Source: Motacilla alba alba
Lineage: Eukaryota > Chordata > Aves > Passeriformes > Motacillidae
DNA: 64,000 nt
Direction of reading: 5' to 3'
Assembly: GCF_015832195.1 (NCBI RefSeq)
Contig: NC_052021.1
Coordinates: forward strand, 3,410,001-3,474,000
Shown here piece after piece: positions 23,401 through 31,799 of this stretch. Made by a program: the position numbers and the translations under genes. The notes under the pieces were generated by a model. It was not told where the DNA came from, searched no databases, and saw nothing but the letters and a program-made list of their open reading frames with translations. Position 1 is the first letter of the stretch. Each line of letters opens with the position of its first letter.

Positions 23401-25399
23401 TAAATAATAGGATAAAAAATAAGTAGGATAATATAACAACATGGTAAATAATAGGATAATAGAATGAAAAAGAAATAGGGTAATACAGTACCAGGATAAA
23501 TAACAGGATTATAGGATTTGCTTTCTACAAATACTGGCACACACAGGTGGAGGAGACGCCTTTTCCCAAGGGCAGAGCTGGAGTGAGAAATTGCTGCTTT
23601 TTGGGCTGGCCTGTGGGATTAGGGCTTTGATTTATTAATAATTCCTAGAAAGGGCAGCATGCAGGGCTTAAAATAATGGCAATAATAATGCTAATAAAAA
23701 TTACTGTACAATTACATACAATATCTAATAAAGCAATAAATGGAAATAATGAATGCATGAACACTATAGCATATATAAAACATATAAGAGATATATTTAT
23801 AATTTATATATATAAAATAGTACTGGGAGATGTGATGGCCATCAACTTTTCTTTCTCTTTTCTTTCTCTTCTTTCTTTCTTTCTTTCTCTTCTCTTTCTC
23901 TTTTTTCTCTTCTTTCTTTCTCTTCTTTCTCTTCTTTCTCTTCTCTTTCTCTTCTCTTTCTTTTTTTTCTTTCTCTTCTCTTCTCTTCTCTTCTCTTCTC
24001 TTCTCTTCTCTTCTCTTCTCTTCTCTTCTCTTCTCTTCTCTTCTCTTCTCTTCCACTTTTTTCTTTCTCTTTTCTTTCTCTTTTCTTTCTCTTTTCTTTC
24101 TCTTCCCCTTCTCTTCCCCTTCTCTTCCCCTTCTCTTCCCCTTCTCTTCCCCTTCCCTTCCCTTCCTCTGGAAACAGAGGCTGAATCCAGGTGGGAATGC
24201 CTTCCAGGGAGATGTTTTTTCCCTGGGGAAGTTTATAGTCCAAAAACTCATGGTTCGGGGTACAGTTCTCCCTTGGCTGCCTGTCCCTGCTCCTGCCCCC
24301 CACGTTTAGCCATCCCTCACCTATTTTGGAGCTCTGGGAATGTTGTTACCTGCTGGAAACCACAAGGAAATGAGAGCCTGGAGCGCCAAGCTCCGGCTGC
24401 GCGGATGCGCTCATTTTTGTCCCCAGAGCGTTCCTCCCTCTTCCTGTGCCCTTCCCAGGCTTGTCCCGGGGCTGTGGCTGAGGGTGGGATGCAGGAGCTC
24501 CCCTGGGGGTGCCACAGGTGCCTCAAGGCTGTTGTTCCTTCCAGGGAAAGTCGGGCAAGGATGAGAGGGAGGCGCAGACGCTGCAGCTGCGGAGCCTGCA
24601 GTACCTGGAGCGCTACATCTTCCTCATCCTCTTCAACACCTACCTGCACCTGGAGAAGAAGGACTCCTGGCAGAGGCCCTTCAGCCTCTGGATGCGTGAG
24701 GTGAGGCTTTCCCAGGCTGCCACCTGGTGTTTACGTGGGAATACAGGAATTTGCTGGGAAGCAGGCACCCATCCTTAACTTACACCGGATTTCTGGGCTT
24801 GTTGGGGCGTCGTCTGTGTCCCTTTGCTCCCTGGCTTGGTGGCTCTCATGGAAAGCCACTGGAGATCCCACTGGCCACTGGCATCCCACCACATGGATGG
24901 GGAGCTCTGCCACCCCCAACCTGCTCTTTTCCCCTGGTTTGGGTTTCCCAGGGGTTTTGGTGCAGTTGCAGAATCTGGGGCTGGGGGGCCACCAGGCAAA
25001 CCTGCCTGGCCAGGACAGGTGGCACAGGGGGTGGGGGGTCTGGGAAGGTGGCATTGGATATCCAAGGGGATTGGGAACCAGCTGGAAAAATGGAATGGGG
25101 GGCAAGTGAGAGACCCTAAATGATCCTTATGGAATGGGGGAAGGCTGGGTAAGAGACCCTAAATTACCCATATTTCCTGCCTGGGGGGGATGTAGCTGCC
25201 AGATTTATTTGGGATACATTGATTTGAATGGGAATGTTGGGGAGGGGCTGTAAATTTCCCTGGAAAAGGGACTTTGGAGGTGGTGCAAGTGCTGTGGGGG
25301 GCATAGGGGTGTGTGTGCTGGTGCCTGTGGGGTTCTTCTGCATGAAAGGAGAGTCGGGGGGAGAAGGAGAAGCTGGAGATATGGCAATTTTAATAATGA

Positions 25400-25462
<63 letters not shown>

Positions 25463-27828
25463 TACATTTTAATTATTAGTATTTATTTAAATTTTATTAT
25501 TGCACGACTGTATCTTACCTAATTTTTGTTCTTTTATTGTATTACTTCTATCGATGTACCCTATAATTCCAGGTGTTTTTTTTTTTTATTTATTTTGTCA
25601 TTTCCATCTCTTACTTCTATTACGGTGCAGAGAGTTTTTCTCCCCCTTCCCGGCCGGCTCTGCTAATTCCTACTGGCATCTTTGATCCGCCGGCCGGGCG
25701 GGGATGAAAGGGCGGAGCTGGAGCGGAGCCGGTGCCCGCCCCGCCCTGGCATCCCGGTTATGCCGGTGTTTGCATTGCCCGGGCCGCCGCTGGGGCTGGA
25801 GCAGCTTTAGTGGAGATCTGGGATGTTTGCTGTTGGCTGGATGTGGGAAGCCTGAGGCTGAGTGCAGCAGCTTTTAATGTGGCACTTTTTGGGGCTGCAT
25901 CCTTTAATACTGCACCTTTTGGGGCTGCATCCTTTAGTGCTGCACCTTTTGGGGCTGCATGTTTTGGGGCTGTGTTTTTTAAAGCAGCACCTTTTGGGTC
26001 TGCACCTTTAATGCTGTATTTTTTAAAGCAGCACCCCTTGGGGCTGCATCCTTTAGCGCCACATGTTTTGGGGCTGCATCCTTTCATGCTGCACCTTTAA
26101 TGCTGCACCTTTTGGGGCTGCATCCTTTACTGCTGCACCTTTAGTGCTGCACCTCTGGGGGCTGCATTTTTGGGGCTGTATTTTTTAAAGCAGCACCTTT
26201 TGGGGCTGCATCCTTTAGTGCTGCACCTTTTGGGGCTGCATCTTTAATGCAGCACCTTTTGGGACTGCACCCCTTGGGTCTGCATCCTTTAGTGCCACAT
26301 GTTTTGGGGCTGCATTCTTTCATGCTGCACCTTTAGTGCTGCACCTTTTGGGGCTGCATCCTTTAGTGCTGCACCTTTAGTGCCACACGTTTTGGGGCTG
26401 AATCCTTTTGGGGTTACACCTTTAATGCTGTATTTTTAAAGCAGCACCTTTTGGGGCTGCATCCTTTCATGCTGCACCTTTACTGCTGCACCTTTTGGGG
26501 CTGTATTTTTTAAAGCAGCACCTTTTGGGGCTGCACCCCTTGGGTCTGCATCCTTTAGTGCCACATGTTTTGGGGCTGCATCCTTTCATGCTGCACCTTT
26601 AGTGCTGCACCTTTTGGGGCTGCACCTTTAAAGCAGCACATTTTGAGTCTGCACCTTTAATGCTGTATTTTTTAAAGCAGCACCTTTTGGGGCTGCATCC
26701 TTTAGTGCTGCACCTTTAGTGCCACATGTTTTGGGGCTGCATCCTTTTGGGGATGCACCTTTAATGCTGTATTTTTAAAGCAGCACCTTTTGTGGCTGCA
26801 TCCTTTACTGTTGCACCTTTTGGGTCCGCACCTTTAATGCTGCACCTTTAGTGCTGCACCCCTTGGGGCTGCGTCCTTTAGTGCCACATGTTTTGGGGCT
26901 GCATCCTTTCATGCTGCACCTTTTGAGGCTGCATCCTTTCATGCTGCACCTTTAGTGCCACATGTTTTGGGGCTGCATCCTTTTGGGGCTGCACCTTTTG
27001 GAACTGCGCCTTTTGGGGCTACACCTTTAATGCTGTATTTTTAAAGCAGCACCTTTTGGGGCTGCATCCTTTACTGCTGCACCTTTTGGGGCTGCATCCT
27101 TTACTGCTGCACCTTTTGGGGCTGCATCCTTTAGTGCTGCACCTTTTGGGGGTGCATTTCCAGCACATGGATTTACATCTGCCCTCTGCCCCTGCTTTTG
27201 CTGGAGCATCTTTTAGCGCCGCATCTTCCTTTTGGCGCTGCATCTTTTTTGAGCGCGGCCCCCAAAGGCGCTGCCCCTTTCAATGCCCCATCTCCTGTAT
27301 GTGGGGTTTCCATCCCCCCCTCCCCACTCCCCCTGTCTGCCGGAGAGGAGGGAAAAACACCCAACCTGTGGATACAAGGAGCCTTTGACCCCCGGGGCGC
27401 CCCTTCCCGCTGCATAATCCCCGCGTTTTTAGCAAAAACAAGGCGCCATTGTAGCTTTTTGGCAGGAGGGTGCCAAAGCCAACAAACCCTGTGATGGCTG
27501 ACCCCAGCAGCAAGGAGGAGGCTTAGGAAATGGATAAACTGGGGCTGGAAAGAGGCTGGGGGAGGTGAAAGGGGTGCTACCGGGATGGGGGCGATGCCGG
27601 GGATCTTCACCCCGGAGGTGGCGAAAGCGTCCCCGGGGTGGGAGGGGGATGCAATGTCCCTTGTCCCTCTGTTTCCAGGTGGCAGCGGTGGCCGGGGTCT
27701 ACGAGGTGCTGAACCAGCTGGGATTCCCGGAGCTGGAGAGCCTGGAGGGCAAAGCCCTGTGCACGCTGCGGGGCCGCTGGCAGGCGCAGGGGGCCACGTC
27801 CCGTCCCTTCCGCGGGGACTTCGTCTAG
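11224..27828 (+). CDS. PALD1: Paladin (phosphatase domain-containing paladin 1), 19 coding exons
   Basis: The spliced product is about 868 residues (human is 856) and matches paladin along its whole length. Paladin is a cytosolic membrane-associated protein, studied mainly in endothelium, with two tyrosine-phosphatase-like domains. Its catalytic activity is doubtful, and reported roles include damping of growth-factor and phosphoinositide signalling. Both CX5R signatures are present: C311-Q-T-G-V-G-R317 (exon 7) and C674-S-S-G-R-G-R680 (exon 15). The N-terminus MGTTAS has the Gly2 expected of a myristoylated protein. I chose the ATG at 11224 over the one at 11221 because it has A at -3 and G at +4 and leaves Gly at position 2. 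All exon joins use GT/AG and keep frame except entry into exon 8, which is one base out as written. The gene spans about 24 kb if the CpG-island exon is included, far shorter than the mammalian gene. Confidence 0.95.
11537..11639 (+). CDS. PALD1: PALD1 coding exon 2
   Basis: It encodes YNCREEFQIHDDLLKANY through EHYLVQ, highly conserved in paladins. The acceptor is TTGCAG and the donor GTGAGC; frame is kept from the split Thr codon (AC|G). Confidence 0.95.
11830..12009 (+). CDS. PALD1: PALD1 coding exon 3
   Basis: Sixty codons, GKYFMVRDVYGKLDVL through KLQREGHK, including the SCGAPNFRQ block of the first phosphatase-like domain. The acceptor is TTTTGCAG and the donor GTTGGT. Confidence 0.95.
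12086..12250 (+). CDS. PALD1: PALD1 coding exon 4
   Basis: Fifty-five codons starting ECVFFCVREEPVVFLRL and ending SLELAIRKE. The acceptor is CTTGCAG and the donor GTGAGC. Confidence 0.95.
12338..12498 (+). CDS. PALD1: PALD1 coding exon 5
   Basis: It starts IRDFAQLSESVYYVYNDL and ends FLQPSY plus two bases (AG) of a split Arg codon. The acceptor is CCCCGTAG and the donor GTCCTG, a weak but GT-containing site. Confidence 0.9.
12636..12711 (+). CDS. PALD1: PALD1 coding exon 6
   Basis: It completes the split Arg, then YHRLPLPAEGAPLEEQFDAF to CLR, matching the human order. The donor is GTGAGC at 12712. Confidence 0.93.
12712..13308 (+). other. PALD1: PALD1 intron 6, with one copy of a duplicated segment
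   Basis: Most of this intron (12763-13200) is a near-identical copy of 16216-16676 in intron 9. The remainder is a CCATCCCT-rich simple stretch just before the exon 7 acceptor. Confidence 0.85.
12763..13200 (+). repeat. Duplicated intronic segment, copy 1
   Basis: Aligned by eye to 16216-16676 in the same orientation, with roughly a dozen substitutions and one 25-bp-scale indel, i.e. about 97 percent identity over ~440 bp. There are no LTR-type ends or A-tail. It does not overlap an exon. Confidence 0.9.
13309..13457 (+). CDS. PALD1: PALD1 coding exon 7, first CX5R phosphatase signature
   Basis: It encodes ESPSLLLRDP, then the P-loop FGCQTGVGRTNLAM (Cys311, Arg317), ending AAQKP plus two bases (GA). 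Mammalian paladin keeps the same CX5R loop. The donor GTAAGC at 13458 is the only GT near the end of the conserved sequence. Confidence 0.93.
13543..13640 (+). CDS. PALD1: PALD1 coding exon 8, frame off by one base at a run of eight C
   Basis: The conserved reading RLRVIQTFMEMVPKG is clear, as is the donor GTAAGG. With the acceptor CCACCGCAG (13542) the exon is 98 bases and enters one base out of frame from exon 7. One C fewer in the C8 run (13546-13553) would restore frame and give the same spacing as human paladin. Alternatively the acceptor CTCCCAG at 13573 gives an in-frame 67-base exon with 10 fewer residues. Both are discussed in the findings. Confidence 0.8.
13748..13852 (+). CDS. PALD1: PALD1 coding exon 9
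   Basis: Thirty-five codons, VDGAIASCSEMHDMKEAI through EDYQIQ. The acceptor is CTCCCGAG and the donor GTAATT. Confidence 0.93.
13853..16721 (+). other. PALD1: PALD1 intron 9
   Basis: About 2.9 kb without recognisable exons. Its 3' part (16216-16676) is the second copy of the duplicated intronic segment, ending about 45 bases before exon 10. No CR1 or LTR is evident in the rest. Confidence 0.85.
16216..16676 (+). repeat. Duplicated intronic segment, copy 2
   Basis: Direct-orientation copy of 12763-13200, 3.45 kb downstream. It has an extra ~25 bases around 16626-16650. The right end lies close to the exon 10 acceptor. Confidence 0.9.
16722..16817 (+). CDS. PALD1: PALD1 coding exon 10
   Basis: Thirty-two codons, GSSTKEYFLQRTLQSLERYF to NYYLHEQ. 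This is the first of two LERYFYLIxFNxYLH-type helices, paralleled in exon 18. The acceptor is GCTTCCAG and the donor GTAAAA. Confidence 0.93.
16989..17123 (+). CDS. PALD1: PALD1 coding exon 11
   Basis: Forty-five codons, YPLGFALSFSRWMCRHPELY to TKGARVL. The acceptor is GCCGGCAG and the donor GTGAGT. Confidence 0.93.
17235..17770 (-). mobile_element. Probable endogenous retroviral LTR
   Basis: Read on the minus strand, a TATA-like box (TATAAAAAC, about 17408-17416) is followed about 70 bases later by an ATTTATTCC poly(A)-like element, an LTR-like arrangement. Boundaries are approximate because no target-site duplication was found. Confidence 0.45.
17854..18166 (+). mobile_element. Probable endogenous retroviral LTR, sense orientation
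   Basis: It begins TGTGACATT and ends near ...CATTCACA, the TG...CA termini of LTRs. It has TTTATAAAG, then GAGAATAAACTC (AATAAA poly(A) signal) and a pyrimidine-rich U5-like tail. No clear target-site duplication; it may have inserted beside or into the LTR at 17235-17770. Confidence 0.5.
18576..18692 (+). CDS. PALD1: PALD1 coding exon 12
   Basis: Thirty-nine codons, VADERFCPDVLSTAKEMSV to YGTAQPSSK, with the paladin-specific ANFRRVP block. The acceptor is CATTCCAG and the donor GTGAGG. Confidence 0.95.
18722..19143 (-). mobile_element. Solo LTR, songbird-type ERV family (copy A)
   Basis: Flanked by a perfect 6-bp target-site duplication GGCAGG (18716-18721 and 19144-19149). It is the same family as 33742-34151 and 62902-63320. 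In sense it runs TGTCAC... with AATAAATTAGCCTTCTGAG near the 3' part. It fills most of PALD1 intron 12. No internal retroviral genes, hence a solo LTR. The family resembles TguLTR5-type elements; the name is from memory. Confidence 0.8.
19203..19382 (+). CDS. PALD1: PALD1 coding exon 13
   Basis: Sixty codons, SLGSVLRYLTDAKRKHSR to PAASPQQLE, carrying the conserved VWISLREEAVLEGN start of the second phosphatase-like domain. The acceptor is CCCTCAG and the donor GTGAGC. Confidence 0.95.
19383..19856 (+). other. PALD1: PALD1 intron 13
   Basis: 474 bases with no repeat or exon recognised. It is unremarkable apart from a short AT-rich end before the exon 14 acceptor. Confidence 0.8.
19857..20054 (+). 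CDS. PALD1: PALD1 coding exon 14
   Basis: Sixty-six codons, KLEAALKGDLLKCQKWLEVY to FCAPKEQ, including SCLTTQEIFSQ and TYRRIPIPDFCAP. The acceptor is CTGCAG and the donor GTACCC. Confidence 0.95.
20329..20469 (+). CDS. PALD1: PALD1 coding exon 15, second CX5R phosphatase signature
   Basis: Forty-seven codons, DFDRLLEAMKSALAEDSR to LTLWHFN, containing FNCSSGRGRTTTAM (Cys674, Arg680). The acceptor is CTGGTAG and the donor GTGAGT. Confidence 0.95.
20470..21095 (+). other. PALD1: PALD1 intron 15
   Basis: 626 bases. A short local repeat ('tcacagccagaggcttgaagag') occurs twice around 20555 and 20588, and a reverse CR1 tail lies at about 20760-20945. Nothing else is recognised. Confidence 0.8.
20760..20945 (-). 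mobile_element. CR1 LINE 3' end
   Basis: It has the complete tail order in reverse: 'aatcgtggaatggtttgggt', 'ggacaccttccaccat', 'ccagcctggccctga', 'gcagccacagcttctctggg'. It lies in PALD1 intron 15. Confidence 0.82.
21096..21167 (+). CDS. PALD1: PALD1 coding exon 16
   Basis: Twenty-four codons, GIPEMSEEEIVSVPDAKYTK then GEFE. The acceptor is CACCCCAG and the donor GTGAGT. Confidence 0.93.
21283..21423 (+). CDS. PALD1: PALD1 coding exon 17
   Basis: Forty-seven codons, VVMKVVQLLPDGHRMKKEVD to YHLREIIICTYRQ. This is the most conserved block of the protein. The acceptor is GCTCCAG and the donor GTGAGC. Confidence 0.96.
21640..22027 (-). mobile_element. Diverged solo LTR of the same family as copy A
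   Basis: The right end reads AGTGACA, the reverse of the TGTCACT start of the family. It shares 'gactccatgtttcagaagg', 'ctgatttattat', the ACCAATC block and the CTGAGCCTTCTCAGGAG block with the other copies. It is more diverged than copies A-C. I found no target-site duplication, so the left end is approximate. Confidence 0.65.
23115..23515. repeat. Degenerate A-rich tandem array
   Basis: About 400 bases of repeated AATAGGATAATAGA-like and AGAAAATAAAT-like words. Units are irregular, and the phrase 'tacaatgagaagtaatag' recurs with variants. This is low-complexity DNA, not a gene, although long stretches happen to be open on the minus strand. Confidence 0.85.
23846..24170. repeat. Polypyrimidine tract with a perfect TTCTC/CTTTT microsatellite
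   Basis: Roughly 325 bases are almost purely C and T on the + strand: TTTCT-rich, then about 14 perfect TTCTC units around 23980-24050, then CTTTT and CCCTTCT units. It lies about 375 bases upstream of exon 18. Open frames across it (Lys/Glu/Arg-rich on the minus strand) are artefacts of composition. Confidence 0.95.
24545..24700 (+). CDS. PALD1: PALD1 coding exon 18
   Basis: Fifty-two codons, GKSGKDEREAQTLQLRSL then LERYIFLILFNTYLHLEKKD to LWMRE. The acceptor is CCTTCCAG and the donor GTGAGG. Confidence 0.95.
25399..25461. repeat. (TTA)n microsatellite, about 20 units
   Basis: Uninterrupted ATT/TTA triplets, likely polymorphic. Confidence 0.97.
25870..27160. repeat. Minisatellite of alternating 15-bp units in the last PALD1 intron
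   Basis: The array is built from two related 15-bp units, TGCACCTTTTGGGGC and TGCATCCTTTAGTGC, often paired as a 30-bp dimer. Variants such as GCCACATGTTTTGGG and GCTGTATTTTTTAAAGCAG are inserted at intervals. It extends about 1.3 kb, roughly 85 units. Because 15 is a multiple of three, long open frames arise on the minus strand with Lys-Gly-Cys-Ser-Pro and Lys-Asp-Ala-Ala-Pro repeats. I regard these as non-coding. Confidence 0.95.
27679..27828 (+). CDS. PALD1: PALD1 coding exon 19 and stop codon
   Basis: Forty-nine codons, VAAVAGVYEVLNQLGFPELE to FRGDFV, then TAG at 27826. The conserved YEVLNQLGFPELES matches other paladins, after which the C-terminal tail is variable. The acceptor is TTTCCAG. 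Confidence 0.95.
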   Translation: MAAVAGVYEVLNQLGFPELESLEGKALCTLRGRWQAQGATSRPFRGDFV

Positions 27829-27995
27829 CATGGGGCCCCTGCTGCTTTCTCTGGGGCGGGGAAGAGAGAGAGAAAAAGACTGTGTTCCCCAAATCTGAGG
27901 GTGTGGGGAGGGAGGGGCGAGCCTCGAGGCTGCCTTAGGATGGGAGGATTTCTGGGGTTCTTTTGGACGCAATAAAAATATTGTAAATTAAAAAT
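27829..27995 (+). other. PALD1: PALD1 3' untranslated region
   Basis: A short 3' UTR runs from the stop codon to about 20 bases after the poly(A) signal. Confidence 0.7.
27971..27976 (+). terminator. PALD1: PALD1 poly(A) signal
   Basis: A canonical AATAAA lies 143 bases after the stop codon and is followed by TTGTAAATT. It is the first such hexamer after the stop. Confidence 0.75.
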
Positions 27996-29711
27996 CGAGA
28001 CCTTCCTCACTTTCTTCCTGAGGCAGTGCAGCATTTACCCAAATTTAGATATTTATACACACAGAGGTGTATTTATGTGCATAAACGCACACATGTACAT
28101 GTCTATATAACACATAAATATATATATATATGGTTATATTTTTATGGCTCCATGTATGTGTGGAGCCATAAACACCAGCAGCCAGAATTAGGACTCACAG
28201 AAATCCCAGTCACTTCAAACCTGGGTATTTTTAGGGCTCGGGCATATTTGTTGATTCTTCCCGACTCTTTTTAGTCGTGGGTGCAGCTGGGGGAATGGCA
28301 TCTGTGGTACCCAGTTTTGGGGTCCCACTTCCCCCTGCCTGGAGCAAGTTGAGCGCCGGGGTGGAGCTGAGGGGGCTGAGCTGCTCAGCAAAGGCATAAA
28401 AGCAAAATTAATACTGGGGGGTTCCTTTGTTTTTTGAGGAAGGAGTGAAAAATGAAGTGAATCTAAAGGAGAGGATATAAATGAGGGGTCCCAGTGCCCT
28501 GCTGGCCTCACAGTGGGGTGAGGGGGGCTCAGGGGGAAGGCTCTTGGAGGGAGGAGAGGGCAGGATGGGAAGCACAAAGGCAGGAGCACACGCTCCGTCT
28601 GTCCCAGCCGCCGCTTTCATCCGCTGCCAGTGGCGGGAGGTGGCAGAAATTCAAAGGTGGAGGCTGGAAAGAAAAACAACATTTTAAAATAGCAAAGTGC
28701 TGCTTTTTCTTCAGCCTTGGCTGTGACAGACCCAGGTCCCAAGGGGTCCCTCATTTTCTTTTTTTTTGGCTAAGCCAGACATTTGGGAGTGTGCTTTTAC
28801 ATTTCTTTTTCCTTTTTTTTCAGGCAGAAATACCTGCCTGAATGTTTCGCCCCTCGCTGAGTGTTGCAGTGTTTGGATAACGTGCTGCTGATGCAGTCAG
28901 ACAGTTGATTGAGTAATTTCAAGAGGCTGTTGATGCTATTTTCCCTCTTTTTTTTTTTTTCCTCCTCTAATTTTAGTTCTTAACAGAGCACATCCTCTCT
29001 ATCCTCACACCCCCATTTATTCTGCCTTACTAAAGCAATTACCTGCAGGCTTTTTCCTGCAAATCCTTCTCCTGCCCCAGCAGCAGCCCTTGGAAGTGGT
29101 GCTTATTAGCCCTGTCTTAATTAGGCAGAGTTTTTAATTGCTTAGGAAATCCCAGCCTCTTTTAATCTTGGTAATGAAGGCTGGAGCTTTGCATCACCTG
29201 GTCTGAGGGGCTCAAAGGCTCCTTTCTGCTTTCCCACCATCCTAACAAGTGATTTCCAAAGCAGGGCTACAGCAATTGCCTGGGAAAAAAAAAATATCCT
29301 GGGAGATGGGAATGTGTTTGAATGTGAAAAATCAACCGTGCTGTGTTTATTCCTTCTTTTCCCCAGGCTGGGGAGGCAGAAACCCAGACCCCTCTCCTAG
29401 ATGAGAAGTTAAAACCTGGCTCTGAATGGCCTGGGTTTTCTGCTGCGAGGGACAAGGATTGGCAATTCTGAAAGGATTCAGCCAGAGACCAAGCAAACAA
29501 GGGCTTATGTATCGTATATGATATATCTAAAATATAAAACCATTATTGAGTGTATATTATGAATTTTAAATGCTATATGTTACGTCTATAGCACACATTT
29601 TATTACATATACTGTGAATACATTGTATATAGATTTTATACATAATGATAGAAAATACACACTCTAGAAATATGAAATACATGTAATATTTTAAATTCTA
29701 TATAGTAACAA

Positions 29712-29757
29712 GCAGGAGCAACCTGGGCTAGTGGAAGGTGCCCCACGGCAGGGGGAT
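29712..29757 (+). mobile_element. Short CR1 fragment
   Basis: A 46-base match to the CR1 tail ('gcaacctgggctagtggaag' and 'gtgcccc...gcaggggg'). Too short to be certain. Confidence 0.4.
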
Positions 29758-31799
29758 AAAAAGCAGCTATTAGTTTATTATTAATGAGCTGACCTCCAGC
29801 CTCGCTGGGGTATATTCCCTGGAGGAGCAGCAGTTCTTCCCAGGGAAGCACCAGCAAGAGGCTGTGTGGACTAAAATATCTGCAAAAAAAGAAACTCAAA
29901 GTGCGTTTTTACATTAAAACTCCAAGAGCTCCTTGATCAATTTTATTGATTCTCATGGAAACTGGTTTTCTGCAGGTTCCTGACCCTCAGTTAACTCCTA
30001 ATTCTCACTTTGCTCACCTTGTCCAGGGCATGGAGTGTGGGAGTACAGCCGAGGGGATCTGAGGTTGTTTTGGGGTAGGGAGTTCAATATTAGATGCCAG
30101 CCAGCAGTGCCAAGGGATTGATTTCAGGGCAGGAAACACGGATCTGTGGCTGCTGGTCTGCTCTGTTGGTGTCAATCCCAGGTCTGTGTCTCATTTCCGT
30201 GGGGACACGGGGTATCCCTACAGCTCTGGGTGCCATCACCCATTTCTGGGGCTTTGTTTTGTCTCCAAACCTCTTTTTCCCAAACCTGCAGGCTCACAGG
30301 GACATGGGAAAGGGCCAGGCTCTGTGTTGCAGCCAAGGGGAAGCCCCAGCACTGCCCAAAATCAAAATCACCCCACAGCGTGTACACATAGGCTGGGGTG
30401 GGTCATGGAAACTCTGAATATCCCTTTAAAAACCCCCAATCTACCCCTTATTCCACCTATGGAAAAAGTTATTCGTGGCATTGGTGCTGCTGGAGCTTAG
30501 AAGAGGTGAAATGTGGAGCTGGAGAACATTGAGAGGGGGCCCCCAGCTGCCTCAATGAATGGTGTCAGTGGCTCTTTTACCTGTGACAGACAGGAGGAGA
30601 GAGACTTTATTCAAATATTTATTTAAATGTTGCCAGAGGAGCCTTGCCCACGTGCTCCAGGCTGCACCACATCATTTCCCCAGGATGCTGCAGCCTCAGG
30701 GGGAGTGAGGACAAATTGTCCTCAGGTGGGACCTGCCCTAAGCCCCTCAAACCCAGACCAGGGGCACCTGTACCCTCCCCCCAGTTCCCTTTGTGTTTCC
30801 CCCCTTGCTGCTCAGGAAGCCTTGGGCACAGAGCAAAGGAGGGATGCTCCTTCCTGCACACCAGCACACCCTGGATCATCATCAGAGGATTTTTGGGCCA
30901 GTTTGGGAGCCTGGCTCTGTTGTCATGAAAGCAGAGAGGGTTTTGATGGCTTTTTTCCCCCTTTTTTTTCTGGCTGCAGAGTGGGGGTAACGTGGCAATG
31001 CGGCTGTTTGCAGCTGTGCTGCTGCCTAACGAGATTATATTTGACATGGATAATTAATTAATGGATTATTAATGCTCCTGCTGGCCTTCCCCATCCCCGA
31101 GGGTTTGGGCTGTGCTGACATGTCCTTTCCAGGGTTTTCTCTGCAGCAGATGTGCTGCACTTGTGTTCTTGTCCCATAGCAAAGGTGATGTTTGGGGGTG
31201 GAATTAAAACATTTTATAAATCGGGGCATGATTAACCTGTAACCATGGGCTGAATGGTGTTTGCTATTCATACAGGGACAAACCCCTCTCTTTTAAATCC
31301 CTATTAAAACATATTTTAACATGAAACACTTCCCAAAAAAATAGAAGCAAAGCTTTTTGGAACAGATTAAAACCCCCGTGCCTCAATCCGTGGGGAGTTC
31401 CAGGTCAAAATGTGCCTTGGAAGTGGAGGTATCCCCGTTTTCTTCCCCCTGTGAGGAGGTGGGCACAGAGGTGCTTTCTCACTGCTCAGCCTTTGCCTTC
31501 GGGTGGAGCTTGCTCGGTGTGAGGAATATTTCAGTGCAGCTTTGCACCACGTGGCCCCTTGGCTGGAAGGCTGCCTCCTTCCAGAGAGAGCAAAGCTTCC
31601 TGCCAGAAACCTCTTTTTTTTTTTTTTTTTTTTTTTTGTTTATTTCTGGGAGAACAACAATATAGATAAGAAATAAATATATAAATCTGCAGTGTGGGTG
31701 GTGGGTGACAAGGTGGCAAGAAACATCACCCCAACCCCACCATCTCTCTGTGAAACTCTCCCCAGATAAATGGGCCTGGGAGATCCCCTTTCTTTCAAG

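Larger units (their letters stand above)
21424..24544 (+). other. PALD1: PALD1 intron 17, repeat-rich
   Basis: 3.1 kb holding an LTR (about 21640-22027), a short ATCCCATC-rich stretch near 22030-22130, a degenerate A-rich array (23115-23515) and a long polypyrimidine tract (23846-24170). The interval 22200-23100 shows no recognisable feature. Confidence 0.8.
24701..27678 (+). other. PALD1: PALD1 intron 18, with a long minisatellite
   Basis: About 3 kb: a TTA microsatellite at 25399-25461, a CpG-rich patch at about 25640-25800, and a large 15/30-bp minisatellite at about 25870-27160. The part 24701-25390 shows no recognisable feature. Confidence 0.85.

Noticed and set aside
23676..24704. A 342-codon + strand frame ending in PALD1 exon 18, and Lys/Glu/Arg-rich minus-strand frames over the same place
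   Set aside because: The frames are open only because of the TTCTC/CTTTT tract. The + strand frame does not use the conserved frame of exon 18, and no splice signals support it.
25870..27160. Ciliate-type telomere repeat (TTTTGGGG)
   Set aside because: TTTTGGGG occurs once per 30-bp unit, separated by other sequence, so it is an internal part of a minisatellite and not a telomere array.
25758..27243. Minus-strand frames with repeated Lys-Gly-Cys-Ser-Pro units, resembling a keratin-associated or metallothionein-like protein
   Set aside because: The repeats follow directly from the 15-bp minisatellite. Start and stop positions fall at variant units, there is no promoter or splice evidence, and the array lies in a PALD1 intron.
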